Positions 16,381 through 25,457 of a stretch of 64,000 nt of DNA are shown one piece after another (position 1 is the first letter of the stretch; each line of letters opens with the position of its first letter). The notes beneath the pieces are model-generated. The model was not told where the DNA came from and did no database searches. It saw only the letters and a list, made by a program, of their open reading frames with translations. Source of the DNA: Blastococcus sp. LR1 (GTDB lineage: Bacteria > Actinomycetota > Actinomycetes > Mycobacteriales > Geodermatophilaceae); contig NZ_JAIUJY010000004.1 in NCBI RefSeq assembly GCF_020166105.1, forward strand, positions 310,001 to 374,000. The letters are read 5' to 3'. The translations under genes were made by a program, and so were the position numbers.

Positions 16381-16507
16381 GCCGGCCGGACGATCGTCGA
16401 GCTCCGTGCGGCGGTCACCGCGTCATCGTCCCCCTGGCCGTCCTCCGGGACCGGCAGCGGGTCGGGTGGACCCTGCGGGAGCGGTGGTGCTGGTGGATCA
16501 TCTGCCG

Positions 16508-18094
16508 ATGACCTGGACGACCGACACGGTCACCGGCCCCGACGGACTGGTGTGCAGCGTGGACCGGCTGGCCTCGGAGGCCGGCGCGGCGGTGCTGCGC
16601 GCCGGCGGCAACGCGGTGGACGCCGCGATCGCGACCAGCGCCGCGCTGACGGTGACGACCCCGCACATGTGCGGGATGGGCGGGGATCTCTTCGCGCTCG
16701 TCGGCGGTCCGGGCACGGGATCCGCGGAGCCGCTGGTGCTGAACGCATCCGGGCGGGCCGGGAGCGGGGCCGATCCGGACCGGCTGCGCGCCGAGGGGCA
16801 CCGCGCCATGCCGATGCGGGGCGACGTGCGGAGCGCTCCGGTGCCGGGGTGCGTGGACGGGTGGCTGACCCTGCACGGCCGATCGGGGCGGCTGCTCCTC
16901 GCCGACGTGCTGGCGCCGGCGATCGAGCTGGCCGAGGGTGGGTTCCCGGCCTCTCCGCTGCTCGCCTCCGCCCTGCCGAGGCTCGACGGACTCGTCGGCT
17001 GCGACGAGCTCGTGGGCTCCGGGGTGGCCGAGGGCGAACGCCTCGTGCGGCCGGGGCCGGCGCGGATGCTGCGCGCGATCGCCGCCGAGGGGCGCGACGG
17101 CTTCTACGGCGGCGAGTTCGGTGAACGGCTGCTGGAGGTGGGCGCGGGGGAGTACGCCGCCGAGGACCTCGAGCGATCACTCGCCGACTGGGTGGACGGA
17201 CTGTTCCTGGACGTCTGGGGCCACCGGGTCTGGACCGTGCCGCCGAACTCCCAGGGATACCTCGGGCTGGCCGGCGCCGGCATCGCCGAACGGGTCGGGC
17301 TCTCCGCCCAGCCCGACGACGCCGCGTGGGCCCACCTGACCGTGGAGGCCGCGCGGCTGGCCGGGTTCGACCGCCCGTCGTCGCTCTCCGACGGGGCGGA
17401 CGGCGCCCGGCTGATCGCGCCGGACCGCCTGGACGAACGTGCCGCGATGTTCGACCCGCAGCGGCCGGCGCAGCTGGGCGACCGGTACCGCGGCGGCGGC
17501 ACGATCTATCTCTGCGCCTCCGACGGCGACGGCATGGGCGTGAGCCTCATCCAGTCCAACGCCAGCGGGTTCGGGGCCCACGTGGCGGTGCCCGGCACCG
17601 GGATCCTCCTGCACAACCGGGGGATCGGCTTCAGCCTCGAGCAGGGCCACCCCGCCGAGTACGGGCCGGGCCGGCGGCCGCCGCACACGCTGGCCCCGGC
17701 GCTGGTGACCCGCCCCGACGGTTCCCTCCGCGCGGTGCTCGGCACGATGGGCGGCGACGCCCAGCCCCAGGTGGTGCTGCAGATGCTGGCCCGACTCCTC
17801 GTCGCCGGGCAGGACCCGGGCAGCCTGCTCAGCGCGCCCCGGTGGGTGCTCGGGGTCGAGGGCGGCACCGGCTTCGACGTGTGGGAGCGGCCCGACGCCC
17901 ACCTGGTCCGCATCGAGCAGCACGCGCCGGAGTCCTGGCGCACCGGTCTCCAGGAGCGCGGGCACGTGGTCGAGACGGCCGGCCGGGATATCGGCGGCTT
18001 CGGGCACGCGCACCTCGTCGAGTTCCCGCTCGACGGCCCGGCCCGGGGAGCGGCGGACCCGCGCTCGCTGATCGGCGCCGCGGTCGCGGGCTGA
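16508..18094 (+). CDS. ggt: Gamma-glutamyltransferase family protein
   Basis: A 528-residue Ntn-hydrolase precursor. The N-terminal part has LASEAGAAVLRAGGNAVDAAIA and HMCGMGGDLFALV. The self-cleavage and catalytic threonine is probably in RGGGTIYLCASDGDG, followed by SLIQSNASGFGAHVAVPGTGILLHNRG and LGTMGGDAQPQV, all family blocks. Characterised members transfer or hydrolyse gamma-glutamyl groups. No signal peptide is seen, suggesting a cytoplasmic location, unlike classical exported GGT. The organism makes mycothiol, so the substrate may not be glutathione (inference). The ATG at 16508 was chosen because similarity begins there. Confidence 0.85.
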   Translation: MTWTTDTVTGPDGLVCSVDRLASEAGAAVLRAGGNAVDAAIATSAALTVTTPHMCGMGGDLFALVGGPGTGSAEPLVLNASGRAGSGADPDRLRAEGHRAMPMRGDVRSAPVPGCVDGWLTLHGRSGRLLLADVLAPAIELAEGGFPASPLLASALPRLDGLVGCDELVGSGVAEGERLVRPGPARMLRAIAAEGRDGFYGGEFGERLLEVGAGEYAAEDLERSLADWVDGLFLDVWGHRVWTVPPNSQGYLGLAGAGIAERVGLSAQPDDAAWAHLTVEAARLAGFDRPSSLSDGADGARLIAPDRLDERAAMFDPQRPAQLGDRYRGGGTIYLCASDGDGMGVSLIQSNASGFGAHVAVPGTGILLHNRGIGFSLEQGHPAEYGPGRRPPHTLAPALVTRPDGSLRAVLGTMGGDAQPQVVLQMLARLLVAGQDPGSLLSAPRWVLGVEGGTGFDVWERPDAHLVRIEQHAPESWRTGLQERGHVVETAGRDIGGFGHAHLVEFPLDGPARGAADPRSLIGAAVAG

Positions 18095-18096
18095 GT

Positions 18097-18960
18097 TCAG
18101 ACGGGGGCGACGGCGGACCAGCGCACGGTGACCTCGCCGTGCCGCCAGCGCCGGCTGGAGCCGACCAGCGGCCAGCCCTGCGCGCCGAGCGTCTCGACGG
18201 CGGCGACCCAGCGCTGCCGCGGCCCGAACGTGGACATGCCCGCGGCCGCGGCCCAGGCGGCGTCGAAGGCGCGCAGGAACTCGTGCACCGGCTGGCCGGG
18301 GACGTTGTGGTGGATCAGCGCCTTGGGCAGCCGCTCGGCGAGGTCCGACGGCGTCGCGATGTCGGAGACCCGGGCCGCCAGCGTGAGGGTGAGCGGGCCG
18401 TCGGCGTCCAGCGCCACCCAGGCCGAGCGGCGTCCCCACTCGTCGCAGGTGCCCTCGACGAGCAGCCCGCCGGGGGCCAGCGCGGCGCACATCGTGGCCC
18501 AGGCGCGCCCCGCCGACTCCTCGTCGTACTGCCGGAGCACGTTGAACGCCCGCACGATCACCGGCTGCAGCCCGGCCAGTTCGAACCCGCCGACCCGGAA
18601 GTCCACCCGCGGCGGATCGCGGTCGGCGGCCACGGCGGTCACCCGCTCCGGGTCGATCTCCAGGCCCACGACCTCCAGGCCCTCGACCTCGGGCGCCAGC
18701 CGGCCGACGAGCTCCAGCGTGGTCACCGCCGAGGAGCCGTAGCCCAGGTCCACCACCAGTGGGCGGGTCGAGTCGCGCATCCGCGGGACCTGGGTGGCCA
18801 GCAGCCAGCGGTCGACCCTTCGAAGCCGGTTGGCGTTGGTGGTGCCACGGGTGGGGAGGCCGAGTGCCCGGGCGCGGCCCGCGGCGAGCCGGGGGGCCTT
18901 GCGCTGCGGCTGCGGGGACAGCGAGGCCCGCTTCTTGTGGTCGTTGCCCGCCTCGCTCAC
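18097..18960 (-). CDS. Class I SAM-dependent methyltransferase-like protein
   Basis: 287 residues. A basic N-terminal stretch (about 1-45) leads to a Rossmann fold with PLVVDLGYGSSAVTTLEL, VVGLEIDPERV and LAPGGLLVEGTCDEWG. Substrate unknown. It starts with GTG at 18960, 34 bases from the divergent murB start. A TACCCT hexamer (AGGGTA on the plus strand, 18969-18974) lies 8 bases upstream, implying a leaderless transcript. Confidence 0.75.
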   Translation of the reverse strand: MSEAGNDHKKRASLSPQPQRKAPRLAAGRARALGLPTRGTTNANRLRRVDRWLLATQVPRMRDSTRPLVVDLGYGSSAVTTLELVGRLAPEVEGLEVVGLEIDPERVTAVAADRDPPRVDFRVGGFELAGLQPVIVRAFNVLRQYDEESAGRAWATMCAALAPGGLLVEGTCDEWGRRSAWVALDADGPLTLTLAARVSDIATPSDLAERLPKALIHHNVPGQPVHEFLRAFDAAWAAAAGMSTFGPRQRWVAAVETLGAQGWPLVGSSRRWRHGEVTVRWSAVAPV

Positions 18961-18968
18961 CGGGATGG

Positions 18969-18988
18969 AGGGTAGTCCCGGCTACCGT
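18969..18988. promoter_or_regulatory. Interlocked divergent -10 elements (methyltransferase / murB)
   Basis: A minus-strand TACCCT (complement of 18969-18974) serves the methyltransferase; a plus-strand TACCGT (18983-18988) serves murB. Only 8 bases separate the two hexamers, so two polymerases could not bind at once. Each lies 6-8 bases from a GTG start. Confidence 0.55.
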
Positions 18989-18994
18989 CGTGCC

Positions 18995-20002
18995 GTGCAG
19001 GTGCGATCGGACGTCCGGCTGGCGGAGCTCACCACCCTCGCCGTCGGTGGACCCGCGGAGCGGCTGGTCGAGGTCGAGACGGCGGCCGAGCTGGTGGACG
19101 CAGTGCGCGAGGCCGACGAGTCGGGGCGCCCGCTGCTGCTGATCGGCGGCGGCTCCAACCTCATCGCGCCCGACGAGGGCTGGCCCGGTGATGTCGTCGT
19201 CGTGCGGTCCCGGGGGATCGAGCGCTCCGGCGACCGGCTCACCGTGCAGGCGGGCGAGAACTGGGACGCCCTGGTCGCCCACACGGTGGAGAACCGGCTG
19301 GCGGGCATGGAGGCGCTCTCGGGCATCCCCGGGTCCACGGGCGCGACGCCGGTGCAGAACGTCGGCGCCTACGGCCAGGAGGTCGCGCAGACGATCACCG
19401 CCGTCCGGGTCTACGACCGCGCCGACAAGACCGAGAGCACCCTGACGCCGGCCGAGTGCCGCTTCGCCTACCGCGACAGCCGGCTCAAGCGCGAGCCCGG
19501 CCGGTTCGTGGTCCTCGAGGTCGAGTTCGCCCTCGAGTCCGCCGAACTGTCCAAGCCGGTCGGGTACGCGGAGCTGGCCCGCACGCTCGGGGTCGAGATC
19601 GGCGAGCGCGCGCCGCTGGCCGACGTCCGCGAGGCGGTCCTGGGCCTCCGCCGCGGCAAGGGCATGGTCTGGGACCCGGCCGACCCCGACTCCCGCAGCG
19701 CGGGCTCCTTCTTCACCAACCCGATCGTGCCCGCCGAGCGCGCGGTCGAGGGCTGCCCGAGCTGGCCGGCCGGCGAGGGGATGGTCAAGCTCAGCGCCGC
19801 CTGGCTGGTGCAGCACGCAGGGTTCGGCCGCGGCACCCGGGACGGGCACGTCGGGACGTCGTCCCGGCACAGCCTGGCGCTCACCACCGAGGACGGCGCC
19901 ACCGCCGCCGAGCTGCTCGCCTTCGCCGACCGGATCATCGCGACCGCGCAGGAGAAGTTCGGCGTCACCCTCGAGCGCGAGCCCACCGCCGTCCGCCCCT
20001 GA
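18995..20002 (+). CDS. murB: UDP-N-acetylmuramate dehydrogenase
   Basis: 335 residues. MurB reduces UDP-GlcNAc-enolpyruvate to UDP-MurNAc for peptidoglycan. FAD-binding blocks are LLLIGGGSNLI and GIPGSTGATPVQNVGAYGQEV; the proton-donor serine lies in SAGSFFTNPIV; KLSAAWLVQHAGF is also typical. I chose GTG 18995 because TACCGT ends 6 bases upstream. The frame is open further left but without MurB similarity. It is 1 base from the next gene, so they form an operon. Confidence 0.95.
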   Translation: MQVRSDVRLAELTTLAVGGPAERLVEVETAAELVDAVREADESGRPLLLIGGGSNLIAPDEGWPGDVVVVRSRGIERSGDRLTVQAGENWDALVAHTVENRLAGMEALSGIPGSTGATPVQNVGAYGQEVAQTITAVRVYDRADKTESTLTPAECRFAYRDSRLKREPGRFVVLEVEFALESAELSKPVGYAELARTLGVEIGERAPLADVREAVLGLRRGKGMVWDPADPDSRSAGSFFTNPIVPAERAVEGCPSWPAGEGMVKLSAAWLVQHAGFGRGTRDGHVGTSSRHSLALTTEDGATAAELLAFADRIIATAQEKFGVTLEREPTAVRP

Positions 20003-20003
20003 C

Positions 20004-20726
20004 GTGGCAGGGCACCAGGCGTGGCCGGTCTGGCCGGCTGTGCTGGTCGACGACGACGGATGGGTCGACGTCCTCCCCGGGCCGGATGCGTTCGACATCG
20101 AGCCGGGGTACGCGGGCGAGGTCGTGGCCGTGTTCGACCGCCGGGGCCACCGATTCCGCGCCGAGGACCGCGCCGGCGCGATCGTCCTCGTGGCCGACTC
20201 GGACGGCCCGGATGTCGAAGGCCTCACCGATCACCTCAACGCCGCCACCGCTCGCTGGGCGCCGGACCTCCCGCCGCTGCGCGGTGCCTCCCTGGAGGCG
20301 GCGCTCGACCGCGCCCGGGTGTTCGACCGCCGCACGCGCCGGCGGCCGCGGCCCCTGGCCTCGTTCAGCGCCCGGCTGAAGGACCGCGCCGTTCCGCGCG
20401 AGGAAAGGCGGTCCGCGGAGCAGCGACTGTGGGACGCCGTCCTGCAGCAGGCGGTCGAGGAGGCCGAGGCGATGGTGTCCCGGTACGAGGCGGCGCTGCC
20501 GGGCCTGGACATCGGCGTCACCCGCGGACTCGACGACCGCGGGGTCTGGAGCTGGGGCGTGCACGCGTTCCTGCTCGACGGGACCCGCGTCTGCGAGAGC
20601 TGGGAGCTGCTCGCCGTCCGCGTGGCCGGCGAGCGGGACTGGACCACCGTGCAGAATTCGGAGTCCGCACTCGCCCGGACGGAGGCTGCCCTGCGTGCGT
20701 GGGCGCGCCGGCCGTCGGGGCGGTGA
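20004..20726 (+). CDS. Hypothetical protein downstream of murB
   Basis: 240 residues, soluble, with no signal peptide or membrane helix. The N-terminal part is acidic and contains repeated short strands (GWVDVLPGPDAFDI, VVAVFDRRGHRFRAED). The middle has a basic linker (RRTRRRPRPLASF), and the C-terminal half is helical (AEQRLWDAVLQQAVEEAEAMVSRYEAALP). I do not recognise a family. It begins 1 base after the murB stop and is probably co-transcribed with it. Confidence 0.7.
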   Translation: MAGHQAWPVWPAVLVDDDGWVDVLPGPDAFDIEPGYAGEVVAVFDRRGHRFRAEDRAGAIVLVADSDGPDVEGLTDHLNAATARWAPDLPPLRGASLEAALDRARVFDRRTRRRPRPLASFSARLKDRAVPREERRSAEQRLWDAVLQQAVEEAEAMVSRYEAALPGLDIGVTRGLDDRGVWSWGVHAFLLDGTRVCESWELLAVRVAGERDWTTVQNSESALARTEAALRAWARRPSGR

Positions 20727-21021
20727 TGCGTCCGCTCAGGCGTCAGGGCCGGTGAGGCTGCTCGGCGGATATCGCGGCGTTTCCGTCGTAGGCCCGGCGA
20801 GCATCAGGACCTCCACCCCCACGCCTCGGACGAGGAGGAGCACTCCGACCACGGTGCCGGTCAGGGCCAGGCGCGGTGTGTGCGCCCCACGACACAGCCC
20901 CGACGCGCCTCCGCCAGCTCGGTGCCCGCTGTGCGGCCGCCGTGCGACGACGGTGTGCGCTGATGTGCAGGTTGCGGCGTCGGAACGGCACAACCGTGCA
21001 CACGGTCGGGCCGCGGCGAGG
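20727..21021. other. Intergenic region, possible tiny minus-strand membrane ORF
   Basis: 295 bases between converging genes. A minus-strand frame ending at 20736 encodes a hydrophobic run (LALTGTVVGVLLLVRGVGVEVLMLAG) in roughly its last 50 codons. It lacks a clear Shine-Dalgarno or promoter. I do not call it a gene. Confidence 0.3.
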
Positions 21022-21807
21022 TCAGGACTCCCGGGCGACCTTGTAGTTGCTCGCCTGCGCCAGGGGGCGGACCACCAGCAGGTCGATGTTCACGTGGTGC
21101 GGCCGCGTGACGGCCCAGGCGATGCAGTCAGCGACGTCCTCGGCCGTCAGCGGTTCCCGCACGCCGCGGTAGACGGCGTCCGCCTTCTCCTGCGACTGCA
21201 GCCGGTTCAGCGAGAACTCCTCGGTGCGCACCATCCCGGGCGCGATCTCCAGCACCCGGACCGGCTCGCCGTTCAGCTCCAGCCGCAGCGTCTCCGCCAG
21301 CGTGTGCACGCCGTGCTTGGCCGACGTGTACGACGCCCCGCCCTCGTAGCTGGCGAGCGCGGCGGTCGAGCTCACGAACAGCACGTCGCCGGCCCCGGAT
21401 GCGCGCAGCGCCGGCAGCAGGGCCTTGGTCAGCCGCACCGTGCCCAGCACGTTCACGTCGTAGGTGCGCGCCCAGGAGTCGAGGTCGGCGTCGGCGACGC
21501 GGTTGGCGTCGAAGGCCCCACCGGCGTTGTTGACCAGCACGTCGACCCGGTCCAGCGACGCGGCGAAGGCAGCGACCGAGTCGGCGTCGGTGATGTCCAG
21601 CGCCACGGCCCGCGCCCCGATCGAGGACGCCAGCTCCTCGAGCCGGTCGACCCGGCGGGCGGCCACGACGACGTCGAAGCCCTCCGCGACCAGACGGGCG
21701 GCGGTCGCGGCGCCGATGCCGCTCGAGGCGCCGGTGACGACGGCGGTGCGCCCCCGGCCGGGCTGCGAGCGGTAGTCGGACCGGGTGGAGTCTGCGGGGT
21801 CGGGCAT
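21022..21807 (-). CDS. Short-chain dehydrogenase/reductase
   Basis: A 261-residue classical SDR. The cofactor motif is TGASSGIG, followed by NNAGG. The catalytic set is S of VSSTAALAS, Y of SYTSAK and K four residues later. The arginine-rich AARRVDR after beta-2 favours NADP(H). The ATG at 21807 lies 9 bases after GGGAGG; an in-frame ATG at 21816 directly abuts it and is less likely. It is divergent from mshA, as Rv0484c is near mshA in M. tuberculosis. Substrate unknown. Confidence 0.88.
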   Translation of the reverse strand: MPDPADSTRSDYRSQPGRGRTAVVTGASSGIGAATAARLVAEGFDVVVAARRVDRLEELASSIGARAVALDITDADSVAAFAASLDRVDVLVNNAGGAFDANRVADADLDSWARTYDVNVLGTVRLTKALLPALRASGAGDVLFVSSTAALASYEGGASYTSAKHGVHTLAETLRLELNGEPVRVLEIAPGMVRTEEFSLNRLQSQEKADAVYRGVREPLTAEDVADCIAWAVTRPHHVNIDLLVVRPLAQASNYKVARES

Positions 21808-21892
21808 GCGGGCCATCCTCCCGCTGTTGCAGGATGGACAGGAGACAGGGGTGCGTCCTCGCACCGGAACAGCACAGAGCGGGAGGTCGTAG

Positions 21893-23227
21893 GTGCCCGC
21901 TCGCCGCACCCCCGGCTCCGGCCTGCCCCGGCGCGTGGCGACGCTCTCGGTGCACACCAGCCCGCTCGACCAGCCCGGCGCGGGCGACGCCGGCGGCATG
22001 AACGTCTACATCGTCGAGGTCTCCCGCCGGCTGGCCGCGCGCGGCATCGCCGTCGACGTCTTCACCCGCGCCACCTCCAGCGATCTCCCGCCGGTCGTCG
22101 AGATGAGCCCCGGCGTCACCGTGCGGCACGTCAGCGCCGGCCCGTTCGAGGGCCTGGGCAAGGAGGAGCTCCCCGCCCAGCTGTGCGCCTTCACGGCGGC
22201 GGTGCTGCGCGAGGAGGCCCAGCACGAGCCGGGCTACTACGACGTCGTGCACTCCCACTACTGGCTGTCGGGCCAGGTCGGCTGGCTGGCCCGTGACCGG
22301 TGGAGCGTGCCGCTGATCCACACCGCGCACACCCTGGCCAAGGTCAAGAACGAGGCGCTGGCGGTCGGTGACCGCCCCGAGCCGCGCTCCCGCGTGATCG
22401 GCGAGCAGCAGGTCGTGGCCGAGGCCGACCGGCTGATCGCCAACACCGACGAGGAGGCGCGCCAGCTCGTCCGCCTCTACGGCGCCGACCCCGCGCGCAC
22501 GCTCGTCGTCCCGCCGGGGGTCGACCTGGACCGGTTCGCCCCGGGCAGCCGGACGGCGTCCCGCCGTGAGGTCGGCGTTCCCGACGACGCCGTCGTGCTG
22601 CTGTTCGTCGGCCGCATCCAGCCGCTCAAGGCCCCCGACGTCCTGCTGCACACCGCCGCCCGGCTGCTCGCCGACGACCCGGCGCTGCGGACCCGGCTCC
22701 AGGTGCACGTGGTCGGCGCCCCCAGCGGCAGCGGCCTGGACGCCCCGCGCCAGCTCGAGCAGCTGGCCGCCGGCCTCGGGATCACCGACGTCGTCCGCTT
22801 CCACCCACCGCAGCCGCCCGAGCTCCTGGCGCACTTCTACCGCGCCGCAGACGTGACCGTCGTGCCCAGCCACAACGAGTCCTTCGGGCTGGTCGCCCTG
22901 GAGTCGCAGGCCTGCGGGACCCCCGTGGTCGCCGCCGCCGTGGGCGGGCTGCCGACGGCGGTGCGCGACGGCGTCTCCGGCGTCCTGGTCCCCGGCCACG
23001 ACCCGGCCGACTACGCCGTCGCGGTGCGGGCCGTGCTGGCCCGCCGGGAGCTGCTGGCCGCGGGCGCCCGCCGGCACGCCGGCCTGTTCTCCTGGGAGCG
23101 CACCGTGGACGCCCTGGTCGACGCCTACGCCTCGGCCGCCGTCGACATGGCCGCGGCACCGGCTCGTCCGGCTCGGCGTGCGGGCGGGCCGCTGCGCGCG
23201 CTGCCGGGCCTGGAGGTCGCCCGATGA
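21893..23227 (+). CDS. mshA: D-inositol-3-phosphate glycosyltransferase
   Basis: A 444-residue GT4 glycosyltransferase with two Rossmann domains. It makes the first mycothiol precursor from UDP-GlcNAc and inositol 3-phosphate. MshA hallmarks are [40 protein letters not shown], the GT4 motif [24 protein letters not shown] and [14 protein letters not shown] start with GGGAGG six bases upstream. It overlaps the YbjN-type gene by ATGA, as in the mycobacterial mshA-Rv0487 pair. Confidence 0.96.
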   Translation: MPARRTPGSGLPRRVATLSVHTSPLDQPGAGDAGGMNVYIVEVSRRLAARGIAVDVFTRATSSDLPPVVEMSPGVTVRHVSAGPFEGLGKEELPAQLCAFTAAVLREEAQHEPGYYDVVHSHYWLSGQVGWLARDRWSVPLIHTAHTLAKVKNEALAVGDRPEPRSRVIGEQQVVAEADRLIANTDEEARQLVRLYGADPARTLVVPPGVDLDRFAPGSRTASRREVGVPDDAVVLLFVGRIQPLKAPDVLLHTAARLLADDPALRTRLQVHVVGAPSGSGLDAPRQLEQLAAGLGITDVVRFHPPQPPELLAHFYRAADVTVVPSHNESFGLVALESQACGTPVVAAAVGGLPTAVRDGVSGVLVPGHDPADYAVAVRAVLARRELLAAGARRHAGLFSWERTVDALVDAYASAAVDMAAAPARPARRAGGPLRALPGLEVAR

Positions 23228-23763
23228 ACCGATCCGCCGGGGCGCGGAGCACAGCCGAGCTCGACGCCGTCATCGACCAGACGCTGCGCGACAGCGAGCT
23301 GGTGCACGAGCACCCCAGCCCCGGCACCTGGCTGGTCGACCTGCCGGGCACCAAGAAGCTCAAGACGGTCTGCGGCCTGATCGTGGGGGAGCACTCGCTG
23401 CGGCTGGAGGCCTTCGTCTGCCGTCAGCCCGACGAGAACCGCGAGCAGCTGTGGACCTACCTGCTGCAGCACAACGCCCGCATGTACGGCGTCTCCTACT
23501 CCATCGACGCCGTCGGGGACGTCTACCTGACCGGCCGGCTGCCGCACGCCGCCGTCACCCCCGAGGAGCTCGACCGGTTGCTCGGCGCGGTGCTGAGCTA
23601 CGCCGACGACCACTTCAACACCATGCTGGAGATCGGCTTCGGCACCTCGATCCGCCGCGAGTGGGACTGGCGGGTCAAGCGCGGGGAGTCGCTGCGCAAC
23701 CTGGAGGCGTTCGCCGCCTTCGCCGACCCCGCCCACCGCCAGACCGACCAGCCCGAGGCGTGA
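23224..23763 (+). CDS. YbjN-domain protein
   Basis: 179 residues with a YbjN/CesT-like sensory chaperone fold ([51 protein letters not shown]). It matches Rv0487, which also follows mshA. The molecular role is unknown. It is coupled to mshA upstream (ATGA) and to the MFS gene downstream (GTGA). Confidence 0.88.
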   Translation: MNRSAGARSTAELDAVIDQTLRDSELVHEHPSPGTWLVDLPGTKKLKTVCGLIVGEHSLRLEAFVCRQPDENREQLWTYLLQHNARMYGVSYSIDAVGDVYLTGRLPHAAVTPEELDRLLGAVLSYADDHFNTMLEIGFGTSIRREWDWRVKRGESLRNLEAFAAFADPAHRQTDQPEA

Positions 23764-25349
23764 CGGCGACGGAGAAGTCGCAGCCGGGCGCGGTGCCGCC
23801 CGGCCAGGACGAGCGCCCCGGCTACGCCCGGCGGTGGTGGGTGCTGGCCACGATGACGGTCTGCCTGCTCGTCGTGATCATGGGCAACACGATCCTCAAC
23901 GTCGCCATCCCCACGCTGCAGCGCGAGCTGGGTGCCACCCAGGGCGAGCTGCAGTGGGTCGTGGACGCCTACATCCTGGTGTTCGCCGGCCTGCTGTTCT
24001 CGTGGGGCGTCATCGGCGACCGGATCGGCCGCCGCCGGGTCCTGCTCATCGGGCTGAGCATCTTCGCCGTGGCGTCGGTGATGGCCGCGCTGAGCGACAG
24101 CGCGCTGGAGCTGATCGCCTGGCGCGCGGCCATGGGCATCGGCGGAGCCGCCGTCCAGCCGACGACGCTCGCCGTCATCACCAACGTCTTCCCGCCCGGT
24201 GAGCGGGGCCGCGCGATCGGCGTCTGGGCCGGCACCGCGGGGATCGCCGTCGCCGGCGGGCCGCTGGCCGGGGGTGCGGTGCTCGAGCACTTCTGGTGGG
24301 GGGCGGTCTTCCTCGTCGGCGTCCCCGTCGCGCTGCTCGGGATCGTCGCGGTGTCCACGCTCGTCCCCGAGTCCCGCGATCCCGACCCCGGCCGGCTGGA
24401 CATCCCGGGCGTCCTGCTGTCGATCGCGGCGCTCGCCGGGCTGGTCTACGGGATCATCCGCGGCGGCGGGGGAGAGGGCTGGACGACGCCGGGCGTGCTG
24501 GTGCCGCTGCTCGGTGGGCTCGCGCTGCTGGCGCTGTTCGTCTGGCTGCAGCGCCGTTCGGCGCACCCGGCCCTCGACGTCTCGCTGTTCCGCAATCCGG
24601 CCTTCTCCGCGGCCGCCGGGGCACTGGGGCTGAACTTCTTCGCGCTGCTGGGTGCGACCTTCTACCTGGTGTTCTACCTGCAGGGGGTGCGCGGCTTCAG
24701 CCCGCTGGAGAGCGGTGCGGTGCTGATCCCGGTGGCGCTGGGGATGGCGGTCATGGCGCCGCTGAGCTCCGGGCTCGCCGAGCGCTTCGGGGCCAAGGCG
24801 GTCTGCGCCTTCGGGTTCCTGCTCATCGCGCTCTCGTTCGCCGGTGTGCAGCTGTTCCAGCTGTCGACGCCGGTGTGGGTGCTGCTCGCCGTCCTCGCTG
24901 TGCAGGGGGTCGGCATGGGCAGCGTCATGGCGCCGGCCACCGAGTCGATCATGTCCGTCGTGCCGCGCGAGAAGGCCGGCGCGGGCGCGGCGGTGAACAA
25001 CTCCGTGCGCCAGGTCGGCGGGGCGCTCGGCGTCGCCATCCTCGGCTCGCTGCTCTCCGGCGTGTACGCGGCGCGGTTGGGCAGCACGGCCGAGGCACTG
25101 CCCGCGGACGTCCGGGAGGAGGCGAACGAGTCGATCGTCGCGACCCTGGAGGTCGTCCGGCGGGTGCAGGCCGAGGGCGGGTCCGAGGCCGCGGCCGCCG
25201 CGGCCTCGGTGATCGAGCCGGCGCGCGACGCGTTCGTCTCCGCCATGCACGTCACCGCCATCGGGACCGCCGCCGCGGCGGTGCTCGCCGCCGTCGTGGT
25301 CCTGATCTGGCGCCCAGGCCGCGAACGGGTGACGTCGAGCACCCATTGA
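23760..25349 (+). CDS. MFS drug/metabolite exporter, DHA2-like (14 TM)
   Basis: 529 residues with about 14 membrane helices. Motif A is GDRIGRRRVL, and the antiporter-type motif C region is GTAGIAVAGGPLAGG. The DHA2 family exports drugs or metabolites by proton antiport; the substrate is unknown. The region VPREKAGAGAAVNNSVRQVGGALGVAILGS is typical. GTG start overlaps the YbjN stop (GTGA), placing an exporter in the mshA operon. Whether it serves thiol metabolism is speculative. Confidence 0.88.
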   Translation: MTATEKSQPGAVPPGQDERPGYARRWWVLATMTVCLLVVIMGNTILNVAIPTLQRELGATQGELQWVVDAYILVFAGLLFSWGVIGDRIGRRRVLLIGLSIFAVASVMAALSDSALELIAWRAAMGIGGAAVQPTTLAVITNVFPPGERGRAIGVWAGTAGIAVAGGPLAGGAVLEHFWWGAVFLVGVPVALLGIVAVSTLVPESRDPDPGRLDIPGVLLSIAALAGLVYGIIRGGGGEGWTTPGVLVPLLGGLALLALFVWLQRRSAHPALDVSLFRNPAFSAAAGALGLNFFALLGATFYLVFYLQGVRGFSPLESGAVLIPVALGMAVMAPLSSGLAERFGAKAVCAFGFLLIALSFAGVQLFQLSTPVWVLLAVLAVQGVGMGSVMAPATESIMSVVPREKAGAGAAVNNSVRQVGGALGVAILGSLLSGVYAARLGSTAEALPADVREEANESIVATLEVVRRVQAEGGSEAAAAAASVIEPARDAFVSAMHVTAIGTAAAAVLAAVVVLIWRPGRERVTSSTH

Positions 25350-25369
25350 GGTGAAGCGATCCCGCAGTG

Positions 25370-25398
25370 TTGACGCTCGGTCACCATCCGCACAGGCT
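25370..25398 (+). promoter_or_regulatory. Putative promoter of alpha-oxoamine synthase gene
   Basis: TTGACG (25370-25375), 17-bp spacer, CAGGCT (25393-25398). Transcription would start about 50 bases before the GTG at 25458, whose Shine-Dalgarno is GGGAG. Confidence 0.5.
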
Positions 25399-25457
25399 GG
25401 CCGGGTCACCGTGCGGGGTAGGGGAACCCGGGCGGGCGCAAGCGTGGGAGAAGAGCT

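Noticed and set aside
17177-20227. Very long minus-strand open frame (1016 codons) across ggt, methyltransferase and murB
   Set aside because: It is the mirror of real genes in GC-rich DNA, crosses three well-supported genes and encodes low-complexity Arg/Gly/Ala/Pro sequence with no domain.
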